49,390 nt of DNA from positions 1 to 49,390 of the forward strand of contig JADKDN010000026.1 in NCBI GenBank assembly GCA_016718345.1. The letters are read 5' to 3'. Below are positions 1-9,287 of this stretch, in pieces; position 1 is the first letter of the stretch; each line of letters starts with the position of its first letter. This DNA is from Flavobacterium sp. GTDB taxonomy: Bacteria > Bacteroidota > Bacteroidia > Flavobacteriales > Flavobacteriaceae. A program made the translations under genes and the position numbers. The notes beneath the pieces were generated by a model that was not told the DNA's origin, did not search any database, and was given only the letters and a program-made list of their open reading frames with translations.

Positions 1-929
1 TTGTCAGTTGTGTATTCAAATTTAGGGATAAAAGTTTTCCAGCCGTATTTTTGCTCGCCCTCTTTTAATGTACGCCTAATGCCAGAATTAGCCGAAACTC
101 CACCGCCAATTGCTATTTGGTTGATTCCTGTTTCAGCTACTGCTAATTTTAATTTATCTATCAAAATTTCAATTATGGTATGTTGGATAGAAGCGCAAAT
201 ATCATTTATGTTGTCTTGAATAAAATCAGGATTCTTTTGGGTTTCTTTTTGAAAAAAATACAGAATGGCTGTTTTTAAACCAGAAAAACTAAAATCCAAT
301 CCCGGAACTTTAGGTTTAGTAAATGTATATGTTTTCGGATTTCCAAGTTGTGCATTTTTGTCGATTAATGGACCTCCAGGATAAGGCAACCCCAGTATTT
401 TGGCACTTTTATCAAAAGCTTCTCCAACAGCATCATCGGTCGTTTCTCCAATGATTTCCATATCAAAAAAATCATTCACTTTAACAATTTGTGTATGTCC
501 ACCAGAAATAGTTAAAGCTAAAAAAGGGAAACTTGGTTTATCAAATCCTTCTTCATCAATAAAATGAGCCAAAATATGAGCTTGCATATGGTTTACAGCA
601 ATCAATGGAATATTTAAAGCGAGTGCTAATGATTTTGCAAACGAACTTCCAACAAGGAGTGACCCCATTAAACCAGGACCTTGTGTAAATGCAATGGCTG
701 AAAGTTGTTCTTTTTTTACATTAGCTCTTCGAAGAGCCGCATCAATTACGGGTACAATATTCTGTTGATGTGCCCGCGAAGCGAGTTCAGGAACAATACC
801 TCCATATTCATTGTGAATGAGCTGATTGGCAACAACATTTGATAAAACTTTATCGTTTTGTAATACAGCCGCTGCGGTATCATCACAAGAACTTTCGATA
901 GCAAGTATAAAAACTGCTTGTTGTTGCAT
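1..929 (-). CDS. tsaD: tRNA N6-adenosine threonylcarbamoyltransferase TsaD (3' end outside window)
   Basis: TsaD transfers the threonylcarbamoyl group from TC-AMP to A37 of ANN-decoding tRNAs (t6A synthesis), working with TsaB and TsaE in the cytoplasm. Translating the minus strand from the ATG at 929 gives 309 residues up to the window edge. The family is about 340 aa, so roughly 30 C-terminal residues are missing. Visible hallmarks are the N-terminal ILAIESSCDDTAAA ATPase signature, the metal-binding HMQAH motif near residue 110, LTISGGHTQIV, the glycine-rich GLPYPGGPLID segment, and AIGGGVSAN near the cut end. The frame is intact. It is divergent from the tamB-like gene. Identification is by family motifs and is firm. 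Confidence 0.95.
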   Translation of the reverse strand, partial: MQQQAVFILAIESSCDDTAAAVLQNDKVLSNVVANQLIHNEYGGIVPELASRAHQQNIVPVIDAALRRANVKKEQLSAIAFTQGPGLMGSLLVGSSFAKSLALALNIPLIAVNHMQAHILAHFIDEEGFDKPSFPFLALTISGGHTQIVKVNDFFDMEIIGETTDDAVGEAFDKSAKILGLPYPGGPLIDKNAQLGNPKTYTFTKPKVPGLDFSFSGLKTAILYFFQKETQKNPDFIQDNINDICASIQHTIIEILIDKLKLAVAETGINQIAIGGGVSANSGIRRTLKEGEQKYGWKTFIPKFEYTTD

Positions 930-1066
930 AAATGAGCACGATTTTTGATTTATATTTGATAAACCGATTTAAAAATTTTATTTTTACAGCGATGCCAAAA
1001 TTAAAGAAATTTTATTTAAAGTGCTGCTCTTTCTTAACGTTAAATATAATTTCAACTAAAATTTAA

Positions 1067-4000
1067 ATAGTACATCGTATCAAAAAAATTAAAAAAATAG
1101 TACTTCGTTCTATTCTTGGACTAATCCTCTTTTTATTAGTACTTGCTATTGCGCTTACAATGCCTTTTGTTCAAACAAAGATTGCCCAATATGTTACTGA
1201 CGAAATTAATAAAAGTTATGGTACAGATATCACTATTGAACAAGTTAGCATTACTGTTTTTGGAGGTGTCAAATTAAAAAAAGTCCTTATTAAAGATTAC
1301 AAAAAGGATACATTAATTTATGCCAATAGGATAAATACCAATATTTTAGATTTCAATAAACTAATTTCAGGAGACTTAATTTTTGGTGACATACGATTAG
1401 ATCAGCTGTTGCTGAATATGAAAACGTACAAAGGGGAAAAAGACACCAATCTAGATAAATTCATTAGCTGCTTTTGATTCTGGAAAACCATCTACCAAAA
1501 AGTTTTTTGCTAACAGCAAATAAGGTTTATCTAGCCGATAGTCATTTTATACTTACCGATGAAAATCGTGAAGTCCCTAAAGATGTTGATTTTAGTAAAC
1601 TGAATGCATTGGTTAGTGACTTTAAAATTTATGGACCCGATGTTACTACAAAAATAGAAAGAATGTCTTTTCTTGACCATCGTGGGTTGTTTGTTAAAGA
1701 TTTATCATCCCAATTTACTTATACCAAAAAGAATATCCTTTTAAAGCAATTGAATGTATTAACTAATCATTCTTTTTTAAAAGGCGATGTAGGCTTATTT
1801 TATGAAAGAAAAGATTTTGCCGATTTTAACAATAAAGTGCACTTTGACATTCAATTAGAAGAAGCAAAACTAGCAACAGATGATATTTGGTTTTTTTACA
1901 AAGAGCTAGGTAAAAATCAACTTTTTGATCTTAAAGGTCATATTTCAGGCACTTTAAACAATCTTTTCGTAAAAAAATTAGCACTAACAGACGGTAAAAA
2001 ATCACAGATTTTTGGGGATGTAAATTTTAAAAATCTTTTCGGAAAAAACGATCAGCATTTTTATATGAAAGGAAATTTCAGTAAAGTAGAATCAAATTAC
2101 AAGAACCTTATTCGTTTGCTTCCCAATATTTTAGGAAAAAAGCTTCCGTCTTCTCTCGAAAAAATAGGACAATTCAATTTGAGGGGAAAATCAGAAGTAA
2201 CTACCACTTATATAATTGCTGATTTTTATATGAGTACCGCATTGGGAAATGTCCAATCCGATTTGACAATGAATAATATCAACAATATTGACAATGCTTC
2301 ATACAAAGGAAACATAATATTAGAACAGTTCAATATAGGCTCATTTTTGAATAAAAAAGATTTAGGTAAAGTATCTCTAAATATCGATGTTGATGGTAAA
2401 GGATTTAAACAGAAAAATTTGAATACTGCCTTTTCAGGTGATATCTATAAGCTAAACTACAAAGGTTATAATTACACAAAAATTATCGTAGACGGTAGCT
2501 TTAAAAATCCTATTTTCAAAGGGAAATTTTTTGTAAATGACCCCAATTTATTTATGGACTTTGATGGTTTAGTCAATTTAGGTAAAAAAGACATTGCTTA
2601 TGATTTTCATACAGAAATAGATTATGCCAATTTGAAGAAGTTGAATTTTATTAAAAATGATTCAATTGCTGTATTCAAAGGAGACATAAAAATGAATGTT
2701 TCTGGAAATAATTTAGATAATTTGAAAGGCAATGTATACATCAATCAAACGTCCTATCAAAACAATAAAGACACTTACTATTTTGATGATTTTACCATAA
2801 ATTCTAGTTTTGATGATACTAAGTTACGAACAATCACAATTAATTCGCCAGATATCATAGAAGGGAAAATTGTCGGAAAATATAGAGTTAATCAGTTGCG
2901 TAAAATAGTTGAGAATTCGTTGGGTAGTCTTTACGCTAATTACAGGCCGAACACAATTAGCAAAGGTCAATTTTTGAAATTTGACTTTAAAATTTACAAT
3001 AAAATCATAGAAGTTTTCTTTCCCGGTATAGCCATAGGTAAAAATACAGCATTTAAAGGAACAATTAATTCTGATAATGACGAGTTTAAATTTAATTTTA
3101 ATTCCCCTGAAATTGATGCCTACAGTAATTCCTTTCATAACATTGATTTGAATATTGATAATAAAAATCCTCTTTACAATACGTATATCCAGATGGATAG
3201 TATTAATACCAAGCATTATAAAATTCAGGATTTTAGTTTAATTAATATTACCACAAAGGACACTCTGTTTTTACGATCAGAATTTAAAGGAGGAAACCAA
3301 AAGCAAGATTATTACAATCTTAATTTATACCATACTATTAACAAAGAAGGCAAGAATGTTATAGGAATTAAGAAATCAGAATTAAAGTTCAAAGATTATC
3401 TCTGGTTTTTAAATGAAGCTGAAAATGCCAACAATAAAATAGTCTTTGATAAATCGCTCAAAAACTTCTCAATTGAGAGTATAATAATGTCTCATGAGAA
3501 TCAAAAAATGGAGTTGGTAGGACAATTGAAAGATTTAAAGAACAAAGACATAAAGTTAGATTTTCAAAATGTAGAGTTAGGCAAGGTTTTACCCACTACT
3601 GATAAATTCATCATAAACGGAAGATTAAATGGTGGTATAAATTTAAAGCAAACAAATGCAATCTATCAACCAGTAGCTTCAGTAAGCATTGATAGTTTGA
3701 ATATTAATGCTATAGATTTAGGTAAATTAAATCTTGATATTGATGGAGATAATAGCTTCAAAAAATTTAATTTAAATTGTGTTTTAGAAAATGAAAACGT
3801 TGAATCTTTTTCCACGAAGGGATCAATTGAAATAGTTGACGAAAAAACCAACTTGGATTTGGATGTCAATCTTGAAAAATTCAATTTAGGAATTTTGAAC
3901 CCTCTCGGAGGAGACGTTTTGTCTAACATAAGAGGTTTTGCATCAGGAAGAACAAGTATTGGCGGAAATATCGATGAGCTTGAAATTAATGGGCGATTGT

Positions 4001-5577
4001 TTGTGAGTGATGCTGGACTAGGAATTCCTTATCTCAATACCAATTATGATATTGCAAATAATACTGTAGTTGACGTTACCGAAAAAAAGTTTTTGATTAG
4101 AAATGCTTTGGTAAAAGATATAAAATATGAAACTGAAGGAAGATTAAACGGGAGTATTGAACATAAAAATTTTGGTGATTGGAGGTTGGATTTAAATATC
4201 AATTCCAATAGACTACTGGCTCTAGATACAAAAGATAGTGAAGATGCTGCCTATTTTGGTACGGCTTTTATTGATGGATATGCAACGATTAAAGGACCTA
4301 CAAATGGATTGTTTATTAAGGTTGTGGCAAAATCAGAAAAAGGAACTTTCATGAAAATTCCTATAAATGATTCCGAATCGACAAGTACAAATGGAGCCAT
4401 ACATTTTGTTACTTCCTCAGAAAAATACAATCTAAAAAATGGAATTAAATCACAAAATAGAAATTACAATGGATTGGAATTAGAGTTTGATTTTGATATC
4501 AATCCCAATGCAGAGGTAGAAGTTATTCTCGATAGAAATTCAGGTCATGGGATGAAAGGAAAGGGATTTGGCTCGTTGTTATTTAAAATAAATACTTTGG
4601 GAAAATTCAATATGTGGGGTGATTTTCAGGCTTATGAAGGAACTTACAATTTTAAATATGGTGGTTTAATCAACAAAAAATTTGATATCAAAAAAGGAGG
4701 AACTGTAGTATGGGAAGGAGACCCATTGCGAGCCATTTTAAATATAGATGCCATATATGAAACCAGCGCCAATCCTGCTGTTCTCCTAGACAATGCATCC
4801 TCATCATTAAACAAAAAAGTTCCTGTAGAAGTAGTGATTGGTTTGAAAGGAAATTTAAGTAATCCTGAACCAGATTTTAATATTGATTTTCCCACTGTAA
4901 ATTCAGTTTTAAAATCGGAAATTCAAACCAAATTGGACGATAAAGATGTTCGACAAAAACAAGCCTTGATTCTCTTAGCAACGGGAAGTTTTCTTAGCGT
5001 AGACGGACTAACTCAATCAAGTGTAACCAATAATTTGTATGAAAAATTTGGGGATGTATTTGGAAATATTTTTAATGACGATGAAGCCAAAATTTCTGTT
5101 GGTGTAAATATTGTTTCTGCGGACAAGAGACCCGGCATGGAAACTGAGGGTAGAGTGGGAGTTACCGTATCCACAAAAATTAACGAAAGAATTTCTATAA
5201 ATGGAAAAGTGGGTGTGCCAGTTGGAGGAATTAATGAATCAGCCATTGTAGGTGATGTCGAAATTCAATATAGAGTTAATGAAGATGGAAGTTTGTATCT
5301 AAGAGGCTTTAACAGAGAAAATGACATAAGTTATATAGGTCAAGGAATAGGATATACACAAGGAATAGGTGTTTCGTATGAGGTTGATTTTGATACCTTT
5401 AAGCAGTTGGTTGAAAAAATTTTTAAAAACCAAAAAATAGAAAAAGCACCTAAGTCTTCTGGAGATGTTGAGGACTCAAACATGCTTCCTGATTATATTA
5501 ATATTAAGGGAAAAGGCAAGAAAAAAACGGAACCTTTAAAAGTCAATAAAGACGCAATACCGTCAAATGAAGATTAG
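1067..5577 (+). CDS. TamB-like translocation/assembly module protein (DUF490 family), frameshifted near the 5' end
   Basis: Giant periplasmic AsmA/TamB-like protein of about 1,500 residues, anchored by one N-terminal membrane helix. Family members bridge the inner and outer membranes and are linked to outer-membrane protein or lipid delivery. After the helix (about 1110-1160) the sequence is long and beta-rich with recurrent short hydrophobic strands, and it ends in the conserved TamB C-terminal domain (about 4500-5400, including NMWGDFQAYEGTYNFKYGG). Two indels break the frame: residues read DKFI, then AAFDSGKPSTKKFF in another frame (about 1465-1505), then LLTANKVYLADSHF in a third. No ATG, GTG or TTG exists between the in-frame stop at 1064 and the ATG at 1160, which lies after the membrane helix, so the true start is probably hidden by another upstream indel. 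Confidence 0.85.
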
Positions 5578-5782
5578 AGTATTTGTCAAACTAAAATTTA
5601 CACATTTGATATTTATAGGGTATTTAAAATTTTATTTTAAATAAAATATGACCAAAAAATAAATCAACATAATAAAAACTTATCAACAAAAACGTTTGAA
5701 ATTAGTATTAGTAAACAAAATATCAAAAACTCTATCTTTAATATTAGAGATGTTTGTTAAATTTACATTTTAATTTAAAAAA

Positions 5783-6769
5783 ATGTCAAAAGTTATAAAA
5801 AAAATAGGAGTACTTACATCAGGAGGAGATTCACCTGGTATGAATGCCGCTATTCGTTCAGTAGTTAGAACCTGTGCTTTCCACAAAATAGAGTGTGTTG
5901 GAGTTTACAGAGGGTATCAAGGGATGATTGAAGGGGATTTTAAAGAAATGGGGCCTCGTAGTGTTCACAATATAGTTAACAAAGGAGGAACAATTCTGAA
6001 ATCGGCTCGATCAAAAGAGTTTATGACTGTTGAAGGTCGTAAAAAAGCTTTTGATAATTTATCTCAAATTGGAGTTGATGGTTTGGTTGTTATAGGAGGA
6101 GATGGAAGTTTTACTGGTGCTGAGGTTTTCAATAAAGAATATAATTTCCCAGTTATGGGGATTCCAGGAACAATAGATAATGATATTTTTGGAACAAGTC
6201 ATACTTTAGGGTATGATACCGCTTTAAATACCGTTGTCGATGTAATTGACAAAATTAGAGATACTGCTAGCTCACACAACCGACTTTTTCTAGTTGAAGT
6301 TATGGGGCGTGACGCAGGTCATATTGCACTAAATGCTGGAATTGGAGCTGGTGCTGAGGAAATTCTTATACCAGAGGAAGATTTAGGTTTAGAAAGACTT
6401 TTGGAATCACTCAAGAAAAGTAAGGCTGCTGGAAAATCCTCAAGTATTGTAGTTATCGCTGAAGGAGATAAAATTGGAAAAAGCGTATTTGAATTGAAAG
6501 ATTACGTTGAAGCCAATTTACCAGAATATGAAGTTAGAGTTTCTGTACTAGGTCACATGCAACGTGGTGGAGCTCCTTCGTGTTTCGACAGAGTTTTAGC
6601 GAGTCGTTTAGGAGTTAAAGCGGTGGAATCACTCCTAGAAGGAAAATCAAATTTCATGGTAGGTTTATTGAATGATAAAGTTATATTAACTCAATTGGAG
6701 CAAGCAATAAATGGTCATTATGAAATAGATCGTGAGTTACTTCGTGTATCTGATATCATGTCAATATAG
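5783..6769 (+). CDS. pfkA: ATP-dependent 6-phosphofructokinase
   Basis: Phosphorylates fructose-6-phosphate to fructose-1,6-bisphosphate, the committed step of glycolysis. The 328-aa length is typical for bacterial PfkA. Visible motifs in order are GGDSPGMNAAIR near residue 14, GGDGSFTGA near 105, IPGTIDND with the catalytic Asp near 130, and VMGRDAGH near 172. The glycine in GGDG (not GGDD) favours ATP over pyrophosphate as phosphoryl donor, based on family knowledge. The gene starts with MSK after an A-rich leader. It is followed 73 bp later by gapA on the same strand, suggesting a glycolytic transcription unit. The frame is intact. Confidence 0.97.
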   Translation: MSKVIKKIGVLTSGGDSPGMNAAIRSVVRTCAFHKIECVGVYRGYQGMIEGDFKEMGPRSVHNIVNKGGTILKSARSKEFMTVEGRKKAFDNLSQIGVDGLVVIGGDGSFTGAEVFNKEYNFPVMGIPGTIDNDIFGTSHTLGYDTALNTVVDVIDKIRDTASSHNRLFLVEVMGRDAGHIALNAGIGAGAEEILIPEEDLGLERLLESLKKSKAAGKSSSIVVIAEGDKIGKSVFELKDYVEANLPEYEVRVSVLGHMQRGGAPSCFDRVLASRLGVKAVESLLEGKSNFMVGLLNDKVILTQLEQAINGHYEIDRELLRVSDIMSI

Positions 6770-6842
6770 TCTCATAAACATTAATTTAGTGTTTATTTAA
6801 AAAAAAAGAAAACAACCATAAACAAAATTAAATTTAAAAGAA

Positions 6843-7847
6843 ATGTCAAAAGTAAAATTAGGAATTAACGGATTTGGACGTATTGGAAGAATCGTTTTCA
6901 GAGAATCTTTCAACAGAGATAACGTAGAAGTAGTAGCTATCAATGATTTATTAGACGTAGATCACTTGGCTTACTTATTAAAATATGATTCAGTTCACGG
7001 TCGTTTTAATGGAACTGTTGAGGTTAAAGAGGGTAAATTGTATGTAAACGGAAGAAACATTCGTATTACTGCAGAAAGAAACCCAGCTGACTTAAAATGG
7101 AATGAAGTTGATGTAGATGTTGTTGCAGAATGTACAGGTATTTTCACAACTATCGAAACAGCTAACGAACACATCAAAGGTGGTGCAAAAAAAGTAATCA
7201 TTTCTGCGCCATCGGCTGATGCTCCAATGTTTGTAATGGGAGTAAACCACGAAACTGCAAAAGCTTCTGATTTAGTAGTTTCAAATGCTTCTTGTACTAC
7301 AAACTGTTTGGCTCCTTTGGCAAAGGTAATTCACGATAATTTCGGAATTGTTGAAGGTTTAATGACTACAGTTCACGCAACAACTTCAACTCAAATGACT
7401 GCTGACGGACCTTCAAGAAAAGACTGGAGAGGTGGACGTGCAGCTGCAATTAATATTATTCCTTCTTCGACTGGAGCTGCAAAAGCGGTTGGAAAAGTAA
7501 TTCCTTCTTTGAATGGAAAATTAACAGGAATGTCTTTCCGTGTTCCTACTGCTGACGTTTCTGTAGTAGATTTGACTGTAAAAGTGGCTAAAGAAACTTC
7601 ATACGAAGAAATTATGGCTGTATTGAAAAATGCTTCTGAAACTTCTTTGAAAGGTATTTTAGGATTCACTGAAGATGCAGTGGTTTCTCAAGATTTTATT
7701 TCTGATAAAAGAACTTCAATCATTGATGCTACTGCAGGGATTGGTTTGAATTCAACTTTCTTCAAATTGGTATCTTGGTACGATAATGAGTACGGATATT
7801 CTAGTAAATTGATTGATTTATCTGTGCATATTGCAGGTTTAAAATAA
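6843..7847 (+). CDS. gapA: Type I glyceraldehyde-3-phosphate dehydrogenase
   Basis: Converts glyceraldehyde-3-phosphate, NAD+ and phosphate to 1,3-bisphosphoglycerate. The 334-aa protein has the N-terminal Rossmann motif GINGFGRIGR, an Asp in AINDLLD at the adenosine-ribose position (typical of NAD+ preference), the catalytic-cysteine motif SNASCTTNCLAP near residue 150, and the C-terminal SWYDNEYGYS block. The codon pattern is somewhat more regular than in the neighbours, consistent with high expression. It lies downstream of pfkA and ends at a strong hairpin terminator 8 bp after its stop. Confidence 0.98.
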   Translation: MSKVKLGINGFGRIGRIVFRESFNRDNVEVVAINDLLDVDHLAYLLKYDSVHGRFNGTVEVKEGKLYVNGRNIRITAERNPADLKWNEVDVDVVAECTGIFTTIETANEHIKGGAKKVIISAPSADAPMFVMGVNHETAKASDLVVSNASCTTNCLAPLAKVIHDNFGIVEGLMTTVHATTSTQMTADGPSRKDWRGGRAAAINIIPSSTGAAKAVGKVIPSLNGKLTGMSFRVPTADVSVVDLTVKVAKETSYEEIMAVLKNASETSLKGILGFTEDAVVSQDFISDKRTSIIDATAGIGLNSTFFKLVSWYDNEYGYSSKLIDLSVHIAGLK

Positions 7848-7854
7848 TTTAAAG

Positions 7855-7890
7855 TACTAAAATCCCGTAGAAGATACGGGATTTTTAGTA
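7855..7890 (+). terminator. Rho-independent terminator after gapA
   Basis: A nearly perfect 14-15 bp inverted repeat with a GC core (TCCCGT/ACGGGA) and a 7-nt loop, with A-rich and T-rich flanks, starts 8 bp after the gapA stop. It should end the pfkA-gapA transcript. Confidence 0.85.
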
Positions 7891-8021
7891 TCTCTTAGTT
7901 GAGTTTTAGTCCATTTTTTCTAAAATAAAACTCTAAAAGATTAAGTTAAAAACAATTGACAACAAAAAATATTCGGTTTAAGAAAGTTCCTTAATCCTAA
8001 ACATAATAATCTTAACATAAA

Positions 8022-8873
8022 ATGAAATTATTAGTAGATAGTGGTTCCACAAAGGCAGATTGGATTTCAATTGATAAAGACGGTAAAGTCTTGTTTACAG
8101 CTCAAACTTTAGGTCTAAATCCTGAAGTTTTGGATAAAGAAGAAATTATTAATCGTCTTAATGATAAGTTTGATATTTCTCATAATAAAAATAAAGTATC
8201 ACATTTATTTTTCTATGGTGCAGGTTGTGGAACTGACAGGATGAGAACTTTTTTGTCTGAAGTTTTTAAAGAATATTTCCCTAAAGCACTCATTTCTGTT
8301 CACGAGGACACCTATGCAGCGGTATATGCAACAACCCCTAAAGATGAGAAAGCGATAGTATGTATTTTAGGAACTGGTTCAAACTGTAGTTATTTTGATG
8401 GTTCTATGTTGCATCAAAAAGTACAATCATTAGGCTACATAGCTATGGATGATTGTAGTGGTAACCAATTTGGACGTCAATTGATTAGAGGATATTATTT
8501 TAACAAAATGCCTAAAGACTTGGCGTTAAAATTTGAAAGCACCTATAATCTGGATGCTGATTTTATTAAAAACAATTTGTACAAAGAGCCCAATCCCAAT
8601 GCTTATTTAGCCACCTTTGCTAAGTTTTTAATAGAAAATAAAGAAACCGAGTTTTGCAAGAAGATAATTTTTGCTGCAATGGAAGATTTCGTTGAAAACT
8701 ACATCAAACAGTACGAAAATTGCAAACAAGTCCCAATTCATTTCATAGGATCAATAGCATTCTATCTCAAAGATGAATTACAAATAGTTTTAACAAAACA
8801 TGGTTTGAAATTAGGAAACGTTTTACGTAGACCAATTGATGGATTAATTCAATACCATATTTTAAATAAATAA
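8022..8873 (+). CDS. BadF/BadG/BcrA/BcrD-type ATPase, N-acetylglucosamine-kinase-like
   Basis: A 283-aa protein of the ASKHA kinase fold. The N-terminus LLVDSGSTKADW is the phosphate-1 loop of the BadF/N-acetylglucosamine kinase family. CILGTGSNCSYFDG near residue 115 is the phosphate-2/adenosine region, and HFIGSIAFYLKD near 245 corresponds to the C-terminal nucleotide-binding block. Mammalian GlcNAc kinase and bacterial MurK belong to this family, so phosphorylation of an amino sugar released by cell-wall recycling is plausible. The substrate cannot be assigned from sequence alone. It has its own leader of about 130 bp after the gapA terminator. The frame is intact. Confidence 0.85.
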   Translation: MKLLVDSGSTKADWISIDKDGKVLFTAQTLGLNPEVLDKEEIINRLNDKFDISHNKNKVSHLFFYGAGCGTDRMRTFLSEVFKEYFPKALISVHEDTYAAVYATTPKDEKAIVCILGTGSNCSYFDGSMLHQKVQSLGYIAMDDCSGNQFGRQLIRGYYFNKMPKDLALKFESTYNLDADFIKNNLYKEPNPNAYLATFAKFLIENKETEFCKKIIFAAMEDFVENYIKQYENCKQVPIHFIGSIAFYLKDELQIVLTKHGLKLGNVLRRPIDGLIQYHILNK

Positions 8874-8894
8874 GAGAATTCAGTTTACGATTCA

Positions 8895-9277
8895 CTACTG
8901 AATCGCTATCATTGAAATTTCAATATTTACATTTTTTGGCAAACAAGCCACTTGAACCGTTTCACGTGCTGGGGCGGTTTCTTCGTTAAAATAGGTTCCA
9001 TATACTGAATTAATTTTAGCGAAATCATTCATGTCTGCAATGAAAATAGTAGTTTTAACTACATTCTCAAATGTCATTCCTGCCGCAATTAGGACCGCTT
9101 TTAGATTTTCCATTACTTGTTTGGTTTCAGTTTCGATATCATCAAGAACCAATTCCATCGTTTTTGGGTTTAATGCAATTTGTCCTGAAGTATATAAGGT
9201 GTTTCCTATAAGTATAGCTTGATTATAGGGGCCTATTGGTGCTGGGGCATCGGTGGTAAAGATTATTTTTTTGTCAT
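8895..9277 (-). CDS. ridA: RidA family reactive intermediate/imine deaminase (frameshift at codon 5)
   Basis: RidA hydrolyses reactive enamine/imine intermediates made by PLP enzymes, protecting them from damage. The minus-strand start at 9277 reads MTKK and then stops. Adding one base to the T7 run at 9266-9272 restores the full family N-terminus (APAPIGPYNQAI, NTLYTSGQIALNP). The C-terminal part contains ETVQVACLPKNVNIEISMIA, whose Arg-Glu (ARETV) region binds the substrate carboxylate. The reconstructed length of about 127 aa matches the family. It is 10 bp downstream of lptD on the same strand, so probably co-transcribed. A real null mutation is possible but a homopolymer miscall is more likely. 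Confidence 0.9.
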
Positions 9278-9287
9278 AACTATTTTT

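Noticed and set aside
992..1066. Short frame beginning with ATG upstream of the TamB-like gene, in the same frame
   Set aside because: It ends at the stop at 1064 after 24 codons, has no family resemblance, and lies in the divergent promoter region.
2824..5246. Open frames on the minus strand inside the TamB-like gene
   Set aside because: They overlap strongly conserved coding sequence, have low-complexity composition and no family resemblance, so they are antisense shadows.
6774..6796. Weak hairpin between pfkA and gapA as a terminator
   Set aside because: The 7-bp stem is AT-only and followed by A residues instead of T, so read-through into gapA is expected.
9266..9272. T7 tract in ridA as a phase-variation switch
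   Set aside because: Similar short-run indels occur in many unrelated core genes here, and phase-variable tracts usually sit in surface or restriction genes and are longer.
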